Assembly (NCBI RefSeq): GCF_022458985.1
Contig: NC_061786.1
Coordinates: 20,156,974-20,220,973, forward strand
Direction of reading: 5' to 3'
Origin: Mugil cephalus
Lineage: Eukaryota; Chordata; Actinopteri; Mugiliformes; Mugilidae
DNA length: 64,000 nt
In this document: positions 35,201 through 58,300 of the stretch, one piece after another
Position numbering within the stretch: the first letter of the stretch is position 1
How the letters are laid out: every line of letters begins with the position of its first letter
The notes under the pieces: model-generated
What the model was told of the DNA's origin: nothing
Seen by the model: only the letters and a program-made list of their open reading frames with translations
Databases searched by the model: none
Position numbers and translations under genes: made by a program

Positions 35201-37195
35201 GAAAGTTTGTCTTTTAACTCAAAACCTCAGCAAATAAAATGAAAACGAGCTAAAAGTTCACACAGTGCTACTAAAGCTACTGCTAATTTTATGAATTAGC
35301 TTTTATATGATGCATATTTATATAATTAAAAATTTTATCCATTTGGAACATTTCTGTTTTCTAAAACACAAGTTAAACCTGATGAACTGATCCATGGACG
35401 TTCTGTCCTCGAGCACATTATTAGCCACAAGCTAATCCATCCCACCAGCCGTCCTGTTCATCCTCCTTTCTTACAGACCACAGTCCCACCGGCTGATCTC
35501 TCTCTCTGTGCTCATTCAGTCTTTGCTGCAGATGAACTTACGGCTCGAACCCGTCCTCTAAATGTTCTCGTCACTGTACAGTCATGTGTCTTGTGTCCCG
35601 CTCAGGCTTCCGTCTCAACAACCAGCTGTACGACATCATCTCCATGCGCTACGCCAACGAGAGCATGAACATCGACTTCGACAGCTTCATCAGCTGTCTG
35701 GTTCGGCTCGAGGCCATGTTCAGTAAGTCGGCTCTGAGATACATCGGACACATCCAAGCCAGTGATGCTCAACTTTTTTTGGGGCCCTGCACCCCCTTGC
35801 ATATATTTGAGTCCTCAGGGTAGAAAAATTAGCTTAGTTTAATATCAAGTGCTAACCTGACCATGCAATTAACACCTTCCTGCAGATGTCTAATAATAAG
35901 AGCATTATTAAGAAATGAATGGTGTATGTCCACTGAAACAGTAGGAGCCTCATAATTTGAAATAGAGATTTTCTATTTGTAATTAGAGAAAAAAATCTTG
36001 TTCCCCTCTGTAGTTTATGTAGATAAATGTCACATACAGTAAATATAGTAAAATAATTCTATTTCTATAAATGTTTTTTAAAGGATATTTTATTTTCACG
36101 GACCCCTTGCAATTACACCACAGACCACTAGGGGTCTCCAGACCCCCGGTTAAGAATCTCTGATTTAAGCCGGTGGAGGAGTTTGATAATTCAGCAATAA
36201 CCAGACTAAAGCACTTCTAAATGACTCTAATTTAGGGTTTTTAAATTGCAATGGAGCTCCCAAAGTCTCTGGAAACTAATTCAGTCTGAATGTTGGTGAA
36301 TACTAGAAAAGGATGAATGATTTCTAGGGTTTAAAATGTGTACATACATTTTTTTTTATAGCATTTGGTCTATTTACCTTAAATCAAACATAGCTGTTAG
36401 ATACTTAAAGTTTCACACTGTGCTTTAATGCTTTAATGTCCCAATGAAATCGGTTTCTTTTCTGCTAAATGTCGCATCTGCTCCAATCTCTGACCCAACA
36501 ATGACAAAAAAAAAGTCAGTTGTCAGTTTCCTTAAACTGGAATTTTCTGGAAAATGGTTTGGGAAACACTGATGACTAATCGTGCACCAGGGGTCGTGTG
36601 CTAATTGTTCATCTAATCAAGTGTTTTCCCATAATTTAAATCCTCTGCTCCGGTTACTTAGGGGGAGGTGGTCTCTTTAAATTAAATAAAAACAGAAGCT
36701 GCAGCATCTCAAGTTGAGATCCATGGATTCGTTCAGTTTGTCCTGAATAAATTCTATTTATCTCTTTTAAATTAAAACATAGTTACCCGTTTAAATAATG
36801 TCTCACTGTATTAAAAGCACTATTTTTCATTTTCATTTTGCATTTCTCTCTCTGTTCATAGACGAGTTAAAACACACTTGATGTCTTTTTATTCTCAGGG
36901 GCGTTCCAGGCCTTTGATCAGGACGGAGATGGCACCATCAGACTCAGTGTCCTGGAGGTAATAATACATTTAAGATAATGTTTGGACATATATATATATA
37001 GTTTTATCACTTGGGGATAATAAAGATCTGAATTGATCTCTTAAAGGTTAAAATGTGGTCTGCAGAGAAACTTGAGTTTCTTCCTAGACAGACTGTCTAA
37101 CTCTTAATGCATGGTATGAACCCTGTCCTCCTGTCCTCGTCTCCTCATCCTCTTGTCTCCGTCTGCAGTGGCTCCAGTTGACCATGTACGCCTAG
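26291..37195 (+). CDS. capn3: Calpain 3, form lacking IS1 and most of IS2 (Lp82-like)
   Basis: Exons: 26291-26542, 26764-26833, 27471-27589, 28636-28769, 28924-29092, 29402-29485, 29618-29712, 29793-29870, 29942-30102, 30191-30360, 30555-30566, 30688-30896, 32118-32154, 32788-32865, 33032-33089, 34080-34144, 34427-34495, 34579-34657, 35606-35722, 36899-36957, 37169-37195. They encode 713 residues. Domains: N-terminal region (1-84), cysteine-protease core with Cys110 (GDCWLL), His267 (KGHAYSV) and Asn294 (RNPWG), C2-like domain, then a penta-EF-hand domain from about residue 530. Calpain-3-specific words [17 protein letters not shown] and AIYEVPKEMHGNKQH settle the paralogue. Calpain 3 is a calcium-activated protease of muscle sarcomeres (p94) and lens (Lp82). 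The Cys-His spacing is 157, human p94 minus its IS1. The N-terminus resembles classical calpains rather than the p94 NS region. Neighbours ganc and znf106 match human. Confidence 0.94.
30555..30566 (+). other. capn3: 12-nt micro-exon of capn3
   Basis: TTTCTGCAG-GTGCCAAAGGAG-GTAAGA encodes V-P-K-E, joining ...GFAIYE to MHGNKQH. The residues are conserved in calpain 3, and short exons at this position are familiar in calpain genes. Confidence 0.9.
31016..31480. mobile_element. MITE-like element in capn3 intron
   Basis: The ends are exact inverted repeats, AGGGCTGGG (31016-31024) and CCCAGCCCT (31472-31480). The AT-rich interior is non-coding. The GGGCTGGGTAT start is common in fish hAT-like non-autonomous elements. 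It lies in the 1.2-kb intron between exons 30688-30896 and 32118-32154, whose remainder shows nothing else recognisable. Confidence 0.5.
32634..32690 (-). mobile_element. Tc1-like fragment in capn3 intron
   Basis: CATGATGCTGCCACCACCGTGCTTC is the reverse complement of a stretch typical of fish Tc1 transposase genes. A related piece lies at 63631-63660. Too short to delimit further. Confidence 0.5.
33599..33955. repeat. Long imperfect inverted repeat (palindromic MITE) in capn3 intron
   Basis: The left arm GTATTGCATT...TTTTTTGGTTTG...GGGCTAATTATTTCTG then TTTTTCTGAGTAATATAT is mirrored by the right arm ATATATTACTCAGAAAAA, CAGAAATAATTATCCC, CAAACCAAAAAG, AATGCAATAC. Arms are about 100 bases around a centre holding ACCACCAGAACCACTGGCGG and GCTGGTGGTTCTC, itself a small hairpin. 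Confidence 0.8.
34145..34426 (+). other. capn3: U12-type GT-AG intron of capn3
   Basis: The donor reads GTATCCTTT, the exact U12 GT-AG consensus. The acceptor side has TCTTAAC with its second A 14 bases before the terminal TTTAG, close to the U12 branch-point spacing. The intron splits ALMD from [12 protein letters not shown] inside an EF-hand. All other capn3 introns have ordinary U2-type donors. Confidence 0.72.
35760..36163. mobile_element. hAT-like MITE in capn3 intron
   Basis: The left end CAGTGATGCTCAACTTTTTT and the inverse of the right end (CAGAGATTCTTAACCGGGGG) match in most of the first 14 positions. Inside are CACGGACCCCTTGCAATTAC and GACCACTAGGGGTCTCC, typical of abundant teleost hAT-type repeats. 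No coding capacity. Confidence 0.6.
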
Positions 37196-37690
37196 AGAGG
37201 CCCATCTCCTCCCATGTGAGGACCAGACCTGCCAGCCTTTACCTCAGTATTCAGTGTGCCCGACCGCCGTTCGCTTTCATCCACCTCCAGCCTCACCCTC
37301 CCCTGAGTCCAGGCCCCGCTCTGCTCTGCTTTTCCTCTTCCTCTTCCTCTTCCTCTTCTCGGTTTCCATTTCTCTCCATCGACAGTAGATCTCAGGCATT
37401 TCCTTCTCCACCTTTCGTCCTCACATACCTCCGGTCTCTTTTCAGTCATGGGTTTTGTTTTGACTCTTATTTTACCGAAACACTCTCAGGCAGCAAACAC
37501 ACACAACCTCTCTTATTTTATTTTATTTTGTCACAATACCTCACAGCGACTCAACTCAACACATTTCTGTTCTCCTCCTTTAAACCACTCCTCATCTTCT
37601 GTCATCGGGCCGAGCAGCAGGGGCCTTTCTTCCTCTTTTACATCTCTGAAAGCTAGTTACAGGAAGGACGTAGCTACACTTATTTTTGTC

Positions 37691-38014
37691 AATAAAACAA
37701 TCCTCCTGGTTTCACTGTGCTGCCGAGCCGTGTCGAGCGCCACCAGACAGCGCCCCCTAGTGGACAAACTCAGGCTTCTTCTGTCCATCTCCATCAACTG
37801 TGTCCAGTCCGCCAGTCTCTCACGAAGATGAGTCTCACGAACGAAACCGCGGAGCCGACGAGTTTTTTCGTCTTATTTATTTTCCACAACACAGACACTC
37901 GAGGTTCAAATATGGATTAGAAAGAATATGGCTAATGGGTTGGACTGCAGCTTTTATTTTTCTTTCTATTAAGGCTTTGGTCGAATGAGTGTAATGCATT
38001 TTTAACCAAATAAA
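37691..38014 (+). promoter_or_regulatory. capn3: Polyadenylation signals, capn3
   Basis: Canonical AATAAA words lie at 37691-37696 and 38009-38014, about 0.5 and 0.8 kb after the stop. The interval from the stop includes a pyrimidine/CTTCCT-rich run near 37328-37358 and is taken as 3' UTR. Confidence 0.6.
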
Positions 38015-38098
38015 TGAATGTGTAGTTATCGGTTTGACTGCTTTCTGTTGTTTTTAAGACAAACATGACAAACATTTTTGGAGTTGCAAACATTTTCT

Positions 38099-38104
38099 TT
38101 TATT
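38099..38104 (-). promoter_or_regulatory. znf106: Polyadenylation signal, znf106
   Basis: TTTATT on the plus strand is AATAAA on the minus strand, about 1.35 kb past the znf106 stop. The stretch between here and 39450 holds A-rich runs, a (GA)n tract near 39158-39184 and no open frame of interest, consistent with a long 3' UTR. Confidence 0.5.
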
Positions 38105-39450
38105 TATAACTTTTATTTAAGATTGCACTTATAAAACATCTCTTCAGAACGTTGATAACAACTGAAAAACGTGAAGAAACTCAGGAATGCTGGGTGTGAG
38201 GCGACCTGCACGGCTTTCCCTCCGTCGTAAATAGCGAGTCAGTGAGGAGAAGTGGCGGCTCTGAGATTAACTCGGCTAAGAACAAACGCAACAAGCAGCT
38301 CTTTGAGCTTCCAGCAGAGCATCAGCTGGGCTTTTACGCAGATTAAAAAGTGGGTGAAATATTCCTTAAAAAAAGAAAAAAAAAGTGGCTTTGTTCTACC
38401 ACTTGTTGTCTTCTTTTTGTTTTTCTCCTAAGAGGGTGAGGTATGGCATGGGAGATGAATCCTAATTCTTCCCTTCAAGCTCTTCCATCAAACACCTCCT
38501 CTAAACATCCTTCACCTCCACGAATCATCATATTTACTGTGGGGAAATGCTCAAATATAAAATAAATTCCTCAAACCCGCCCGTCGCACTCACTCGAAAC
38601 GGGGTTAAAAAAAAACAAAAAAAAAAACAATCTGTCGAGGAATAAAGGAGCACACGCACACAAACGACACACGGCGCCATCTCCTGGTTTCTGTTATCAC
38701 TGCAACCTCAGGCCACACAACAAAGTCCCTCCTGCGTCTATCAACCGTCTCAACGAGCAACAAATAAATAAAGATAGAAACTGTGTTTTCTTTTTCTGAA
38801 AGTAAAATGAAAACCCAAACCAAAAAAAAAAAAAAAACTCCTTCATAAGAAACAATCACACCGTTAACCGTGATCTATGAGGATACGTTGAAATCCCTCC
38901 TCATGAGCTCATTACTCAAATAAAAATAAAACAGGTTGCTCAACACCAACAACTGCACAACAACAATAAAAAACATCTCTCAGCCCATGCCATGTTGTAG
39001 CCAGCCAGTCTGGAGGACGGTTATCGGAAAGCGTGACAGGTCCCTCGAACACCGGCAACTCTGACGTTTCTCCAGCAAACAAAAGTCAGGTTGTTCTTTG
39101 TCGTCGTTTACTTTTTTTTTTTGGTCAGTGAAAACAGGAAGGAAGTGTAGTGGTCGGACAGAGAGAGAGAGAGAGAGAGAGAGAAAGGCATGTTTTGTAA
39201 AAAAAAAAAAAAAAAAAAAAAGAATAATGACAACAGCAGCGCAACCAACCCTCCTTTAAAGATTGTATTATGGTTGGATTCCAACACCGAACATAAAGGA
39301 TGGAGTCGTCGAGACGCCGCTCGTCAGGCTCCAAACAGGAGCGCTGATGAGAGAACGTGGCCCCCCCAATATGGGAGGTTAACAGGAGAGGGGCGGGTAC
39401 AGACTACAGGAAAAGGGCCGAGGGAGAAACTAGGTTCCCACCATCAGCCC

Positions 39451-51352
<11,902 letters not shown>

Positions 51353-51914
51353 TTTGAATGCAGGTAGATCTCAGCCCATTACTGTCAAAAGAAAGAACTT
51401 ATTCAAGTTAAATGACTCAAGGATATCATCCTGATTTTTAAACAGTTGTGGTTTTACCTCAACTGGATTTCATGACAACAAATAACGCCGCTGTGTGCGG
51501 TATGTGAGTGATCACCATTGGACCGGGACACGTCATCATAGTAGGAGGATCACGTTTGTTTGTTTTTTTTTTTTTTAAAACAACCACACCTTTCAACAAC
51601 ATACCTCTGTGCTACATCCTGGACGCCAGCAGAGTTCAACCTGGACACTAGTCTAAATCTAGTCTGCTGATAGAGCAGCTCTGCAGCCAGGAGTTAGAGC
51701 CGTGGCAGCACCGGGGCTAAGTCTGGACTTGTTTAACGGTCACAAACAGGGTGAGAAACGAACGCCAGCCGCGAGTCAACTGCTGCTCAAGGTCTCGTGT
51801 CATGTGGAGGCCTTTGTAATGAAATGTTGCTGGTGTATGAATTTGGGGAGGCACAGAGAGCTCAGATACACCCACATTAAAGGGAATCATTGCTCCCATA
51901 TCTATTATTTATAT

Positions 51915-52095
51915 CTGAAACATAAACTCTCTTACAACCTTCAAATCCAAACTCAAAACTCATCTTTTTAAAACAGCTTCCTCCCTTTAAATCACTTTCT
52001 CTTTCATCTCATGTCTATATACTTTTTAAATCTGTTTTTATTTTTATTGCATTTTGACCCTGTGTGCTCTGAAAGGGAGCCCACAAATAATGTGT
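51915..52095 (+). mobile_element. L2/CR1-type LINE 3' end
   Basis: Translation gives FKSKLKTHLF followed by a short tail, the usual C-terminus of fish L2-type reverse transcriptases, then a 3' tail with TTTTATTGCATTTTGACCC. Confidence 0.55.
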
Positions 52096-53059
52096 TATCA
52101 CTATTTATTTAAGTTTAAGGACTTAAAACACATGACATGGGCTCGGAGAATCTAATATCAGTGAGTGCATGAGACCAAGTTTGACTCAGGAGAGGAATGA
52201 ATCAAAACAATTCCATAAAGGATTCCTCAAACAGGCTAATCATCACAAACTAGAAAAACTGGCCGTCTAACCCTTCCACAGACAATGACAATGTTCTTAT
52301 GTGGATTTTTAACATGTGAGAACAAAACTAAAGAAGCAAATTCCTAAAATAAATGTGCACAAAGATGAACCTTAAGTTTGTTAAAGCTTTATTGTCCATC
52401 TGCCGAAACACAACTTTCCCATCTTCCCATCTTCACTGACGTTAAATATATAATTAACCCTGTGTCTTGTTTGTTTACTTCCAAAGCACCGGCTGTTTAT
52501 AACATTAATAAGATCATATTCCCTCTCAGTCTGTGAATCTTTAGAGAGCAGCAGACGGGACAGTGAGAGATGCTTGATTCATTTCTAAACAGTCATGTTA
52601 GATAATTATGTAGCCATGACAAAATGTTTTAAAATACACAGATTGCAGTTAAAAGCGTTTCTGTTGCTAGCATCGTGCAGAAATTACAAACGACAGCTGT
52701 ATCTGAAGATATATTAAAAAAAAAAAAAAAATTCAATAAAAAATAACTTTGAGTTCAAACTATCTTGCAGGGCGTTTTTCTGAATAAGACAGAGCAACCA
52801 AATAAATCACATTTACTCAAACACTGGCAACAACTTCCACTCTTATCAACAATATACAGCACTATTGACAAATGTTAGCATGTAAGCTACCTAGTTCAGG
52901 AGTTTATCATTTCGAGTAGTGCAGTATTTTACCACCTGTGGTAGCAAGCGAGCAAAGTTATGTAGTTTTCTTTTAGTAAATTTCACAAACTATTTGAACA
53001 CTCCAAATTATGAAGTTGGAATCCAGTAATACAGGTGAACTGCGCTGGAGGGAGTGTGA

Positions 53060-53330
53060 AGCGTTGGGTGACTTCAGTCATATATTCTGGGGCTGCCCCA
53101 AAAAACATGGGATTTCTTGGTATTAATTTCCCTTTGGAGCCAGCACTGTACATACTGGGTACAATTCCAGACAGTATGACGGATAAAAATACCTAATCTT
53201 GCAAAGAAACTATGCTAAAAATATGATAACATCTTCCCGGTTAAAGCCACAGACATAATGCAATGGAGAAACAGGGTAAAAAAATACAAATAAATGTGTT
53301 TATCGTGGAGAAAAGCAACTTCTATTTCCA
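53060..53330 (+). mobile_element. L1-like LINE ORF2 relic
   Basis: Broken frames still show HIFWGCP, EPALYILGTIPDSMTDKN and a DIMQWRNRVKK segment, in the order expected near the C-terminus of L1-type ORF2 proteins. Stops and a gap show it is dead. Confidence 0.65.
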
Positions 53331-53994
53331 CAGCAACACAAGATTACACCTTGTTTTTTCTCGAATTTTCTCCAAGGGATGAATAAAGTATTTTACCTGT
53401 TGAAAGATGGTCATTACTAGCACAGGAATCTGGTCACCTCCTTCTTTGACTTTTTGTTTTATATTATAATTATTATTATTATTCCTGGTATTTGTAAAGT
53501 ACTTTTTGCTAATGCTGAAACACATTTCGTCCGTGTTTGTTGGGGTTGTCTTCATGTGTGTGTATGTCAAATAAAAACATTAGTTTAAAAAAAAAACAAT
53601 AACAATAACATAAAGTTGGCACAACATGCAGCCAAAAACGCAACTGGCTGTTACTACTTAGCTGCCCCTCGAAAATAAAACAACAAGGCAACAGGACTGT
53701 CTGACTCGAGAACAGAATAAAATAAATAATATAATTTGTTAATACGAACCGTGTCTCACTGTTTTCGTTTACTTGGTGCTAAACTATAGTTAGTACGTTA
53801 GCATGTTAGCAATGACATGCTAACAACAAACACCAACGTTAAACCACACATAAACGGACAAATAATTGAATTCTAAGGGAGCACAGCTTCGACAGTTTAG
53901 TTATGCTTATATACGCCACGAATACGAAGTCTGGGTTGTTTACTACCTTAATAACATCCAAAACTGTGTCGGACTACAGCATGTTTGCATCCAT

Positions 53995-54480
53995 CCTTTG
54001 CAGCTAACAACAACATCTTCTTCTTCTTCTTTGGTTTCGGCAGCCTAGACTCATACAAGGCGTATTGCTGCCCCCTACTGTTTTTATGCGGTACCTGCAC
54101 AGACGCTGCAGCAGCTTCTTCAATTGTTCCAGTCTTCCTTCCTTTCAGTTTTATTCTGGTCATGACTACATCATATTTCCTGGTGCAACCAAATGCACTT
54201 ATTACTTTTCCCTATATATTATAAAATATGCTGCCTTTGCTTCCCTTATCTCATAAGTTCTGTGACATTTCCTTTGCTGCCTGGTTTATTGCAGATAAAT
54301 AAAAAATAATCTAATAAATTATGATCCTTAATTGTCCCACAAGCTGCGCCTCTAACCACAACTCCTATGATGAGTATTCAGGTGGTCAAATCTTAATTAT
54401 TCAATCTGCTTGTTCCTGCTTTATTGCATTTTTAGCCATGACGTCTGCTTCCTCATTTCCCTGTTACACCCACGGGGGTA
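53995..54480 (-). mobile_element. LINE RNase H-domain relic with (GAA)n-type 3' end
   Basis: Read on the minus strand the frame contains GNEEADVMAKNAIKQE, the end of an RNase H domain in non-LTR retrotransposons. The minus-strand 3' end is an AAGAAGAAGAAG tract near 54016-54034. Several stops interrupt it. Confidence 0.65.
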
Positions 54481-54755
54481 TAACGTGCACATTTCTGTTA
54501 TTAAGTCTTGTCTTTTATTGCCTGTATAGTTGGTGCTGAATCATTGCATACGACTGCATAACTTGATTTGTAGTCCTCCGCTCAGCTGATTACCTGAATA
54601 TACTGAATGACCAGGTTATTCCATCAACAAATTTGTATATTCTTGGCTACTTTGGTTAAACATTGTCCAAGTGAACGTAAATAATGTTCAAAATCTACAG
54701 TTTTCATATTTCTTGTTAAATAAACTTTAACAATGAGATTCAGGCATAAAATGTG

Positions 54756-54761
54756 TTTATT
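54756..54761 (-). promoter_or_regulatory. pacc1: Polyadenylation signal, pacc1
   Basis: AATAAA on the minus strand, about 0.6 kb past the pacc1 stop codon. The intervening sequence is AT-rich and carries no exon, so it is read as 3' UTR. Confidence 0.45.
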
Positions 54762-55368
54762 TTCGGATACATCTTAAAATGTAGCATGTGAGATATAATA
54801 TTGACCAGCAGAAAAATTCACAATTCAAGTAAATCTGAACAGCAGTGAACACATGATGTACATATTTCCAAACACGTTGTGCTTCAATCAACTGGAAACA
54901 GCAGTAAAACCAAAAGAGATAAAGAATATGCTACAAAAATAAACAGCAAGTTAACAATATTCTGACATTTCATCTTAAAGAAATAGTATCAATGCACTGA
55001 GAATAAGTCCAAAATCCAGCAACATCTTCACCACAGTTCACATTTTCTGAGTTTTAAACCTGAAACATCTGGTTTTTAAATAAGCTTTAAAAGTGTCTCA
55101 ACTCTCAGCAACAATTCATTTCATGCATGTGCAAGTTCCAGGGATCACAGTGATATGAAACATGTGAAACATTTGAAATACAACAACAACAACATCAACA
55201 AAATCACGATAAACGATTAAAGTGTAATCATTACTCTGTTGAAATAAATGGAAGCATCAATAAAATGTTCTAAACGTAATTAATAAACACGACTTGATGC
55301 TAAAAATTCTCACCTCAAACGGTAGTGACCTCAACAAATGTAGCAGTGCGTCATTTTTACAAAGTGTT

Positions 55369-58300
55369 TCAGTTTATCGGGTTCAGTTCCCGCACTTTAT
55401 TCCTCAGGTGCCTCTTACGCATCCTGATAATCCACTGAATAGTGAGTTTGGCAAAATTAGCAGCTTTGAACAGGGCCATAAAGACGCCGCAGAGGATGGC
55501 CACAGAGCTCCAGGGGTTTGCAGTCACTATCTGTTTGAAAAAAAAAAAGGAGGAATAAATCCCGTTAAACGCTGGTGTTTAGAATGGAAAGTGGTAAAAA
55601 AAAGTACTCACCAGTCGGATTTCTTGCATGTAAGGATCTCGCCATTCGAACACGGCGAAGAAGAGCTGGTTGGTTTTCTCTATTCCAGGTCTTTTATCGT
55701 TGAATTTCACTACAGCGGACTAGAGGATCCAACACAAATCATGGAATTAAAGCTTTAAGAGTCACCACACACACTCACTGGCCACTTTATCACCAACACA
55801 AATAGCTATTAGCCAATCACACGGCTGCAATTCAATGCATTTAGGCGTTGACGGCTACTTCCAGCAGGATAATGCACCATGTCACAAAGCTCATATCATC
55901 TCAAACTGGTTTCTGGAACATGACGATGAGTTCACTGTACTCCAATGGCCTCCACAGTCACCACATCTCAATCCAATATTTCACCTTTGGGATGTGGTGG
56001 AACGGGAGATTCACATCGTAGATGTGCAGCCAACAAATCTGCAGCAACTGATGTTATCATGTCAATATGGACCAAAATCTCTGAGGAATGTTTCCAAACA
56101 CCTTGTTTAAAATAAGTATATCATGAAGAATTCAGACTGTTCTGAAGGCAAAAGGGTGGCCAGTGAGTGTATATTTGAGCCTGTGTACGCTGGCTGAGAC
56201 ATTGATACCTCTTGTCGAAACTCGACAGCTTCGTTGATCTTCCCAGACGTCCTCACCAGAGACATCTTGACCCAGGTTCTGAATCCTCCGGAGAAGGTCC
56301 ACATGGAGTAATTCCTCTCACAGTCCTTCATGAATTCTGATTTATTTGCACTGGAGATCCAGAAAATCACACATGTTTTTAAACAGAGCCAAAAACCACA
56401 CAATGGTTTGACTTTTAAAAGACAAATACAGCAGCGATCAGTACGAGCTGTTTGCACGTACCTCTCGATCAAGTCGCTAAACTTGGCAAAAAGCATGTAA
56501 GTGATGTCGCTGAAATCCTCCTCAGTCTCGTTTTGACTGAACTGCATGAAGATCAGCTCTTTGTTCCTGACGTCAGACGGGCCTCGGACCACCAGAGCAT
56601 GTTTCTGCGGCACACAAACAGAGACTATGATCTGTCTTTTTTTTATATATATATATATATATATATGGAGCGGTATAAGGTTAGTGGTATTATTACAGAT
56701 TTTACCTGTGTTTGATTTATGAACGGCCCAAAGTACGTCACGTTGACGATCTCACAGTCGCTCTCCTGAGGCTTGCCGGGGTCCACTAATGGAGGGATGT
56801 AGTCGTGGTAGTGATGCCTGCAGCTGAGTAGCCGAGCGTTGCCGGGATACAGAGCGATACCTGCTCAAAGGAGGAACAATAATGGATGACAACGTTTGAC
56901 CAACCACTTGTCACAAAGATCAATATCAGCTCAGTCTGGGTGCACAGGACAATAAATACTCATTACATAACACAGCAAACTTAACACATTATTCCTGCTT
57001 TTAAAATGATCTAATTAGCAGTAATTTGCATGTTCCTGCACCTTGCTCCAGCTGTTGTTAATGTAAACCCCACACGGTTAATTATTTTCAAAATGACTTT
57101 GTATTTATTCAGCCGTAACTATTTCACTGTGAGGGAAATTAGATTGTAACTTAAAATGAGATGCACCAAACCAAAATCAAAGTACACTACACTGACTGTG
57201 GTGTGTCTGGACCAAAAAGTTGCACCTGAACACACCACAAAGACCAATAGCCAATGACCAGCTGGCACATTACACCGTAGTTCTACGCCCACGTGAGACG
57301 AAATAACTCCTCATACCAGCAGGGGTCAGTAGTCTGTGTCTGTTATTCAAAACGATGGAGGCTAGGAAGCTACAAGAAAATCTAGGAAGTTTTAGAGAGT
57401 TGACCTGTCCTGAATCACGCTGATAAGTTGGTAGATATGTTATTAATGCTAGATGAACATGTGGGAGCAAACTAAGAGTTCAGACGAAATGAAGATGAAA
57501 ACATCTGGTCAGAAGATGAAGAACTTATCACAACAATATCTCTTACCAACAATCTTATCTCATTAAAGACGCTCAGGGCTGTAATTAGTGTAATACGTGT
57601 AATAAGCTCAACTTTCAGAGCTAAAAGTCCATTTTTGTCCATTGCTTCAAGCTTCAGCTTTTTGTAACTGTGCAGAACCTCACCTCTTCTTCTCCGCTGC
57701 AGATCTTTGGCTGTTTTAATTCATTTATCGCTATAAGCCTTTGTTTGTGTTAACTGTGGCGTCTAGTTTCCGTGTAAAGCTTGGTTTACACTCCTGCAAC
57801 CGGTCCATGCAGAACCTTTACCACAGGCCTTGAGCACCGGTGTGTCTGCATTGTTTCGCAATTACAACCACTAAATCATTAGTCAGCTGCGTTGAGTTTG
57901 CTCACGCTGGAGTTGAAGTTAAGAAATGCTGATCAACAATAACTTTAACTGAAATCACAGAAGACAGAGAAGACGTTCGTAGGAGGATTTTCTGTTGTTG
58001 TCTGTGAACAAGGAAATACATTTCGGACCAGTCACAGTTGTGCAGTTGGAGTGCAGCATCCACAGCTACTTACGTCGTACCGACGCCGTAGAAGTGACGT
58101 GCAACTATAAAAAAAACCCCAAAATGACCCTTACCAGGGGGTGAAAACGAGTCCACTTCCTTGTAGGTAACGGACATGACCGGGTGGTTGAGCTTCTCCA
58201 AGAACTCCGAGATGGTTTGGTAGGCCAGGAACACCGCCACCGCCGTCAGCAGCAGGTAGATGAAGATGAGCACCACCGTGAAGACGTTTTTCAGACATGC

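Larger units (their letters stand above)
51353..54755. other. Intergenic region znf106 / pacc1
   Basis: This gap separates the block homologous to human 15q15 from that homologous to 1q32. It contains the znf106 upstream region (a T-rich run at 51565-51578), three unrelated LINE relics (about 51915-52095, 53060-53330, 53995-54480), AT-rich unique-looking sequence, and the far end of the pacc1 3' UTR. No gene was found. Confidence 0.65.

Noticed and set aside
37153-37656. 167-codon plus-strand frame
   Set aside because: It begins across the last capn3 exon in the wrong frame and continues through low-complexity 3' UTR.
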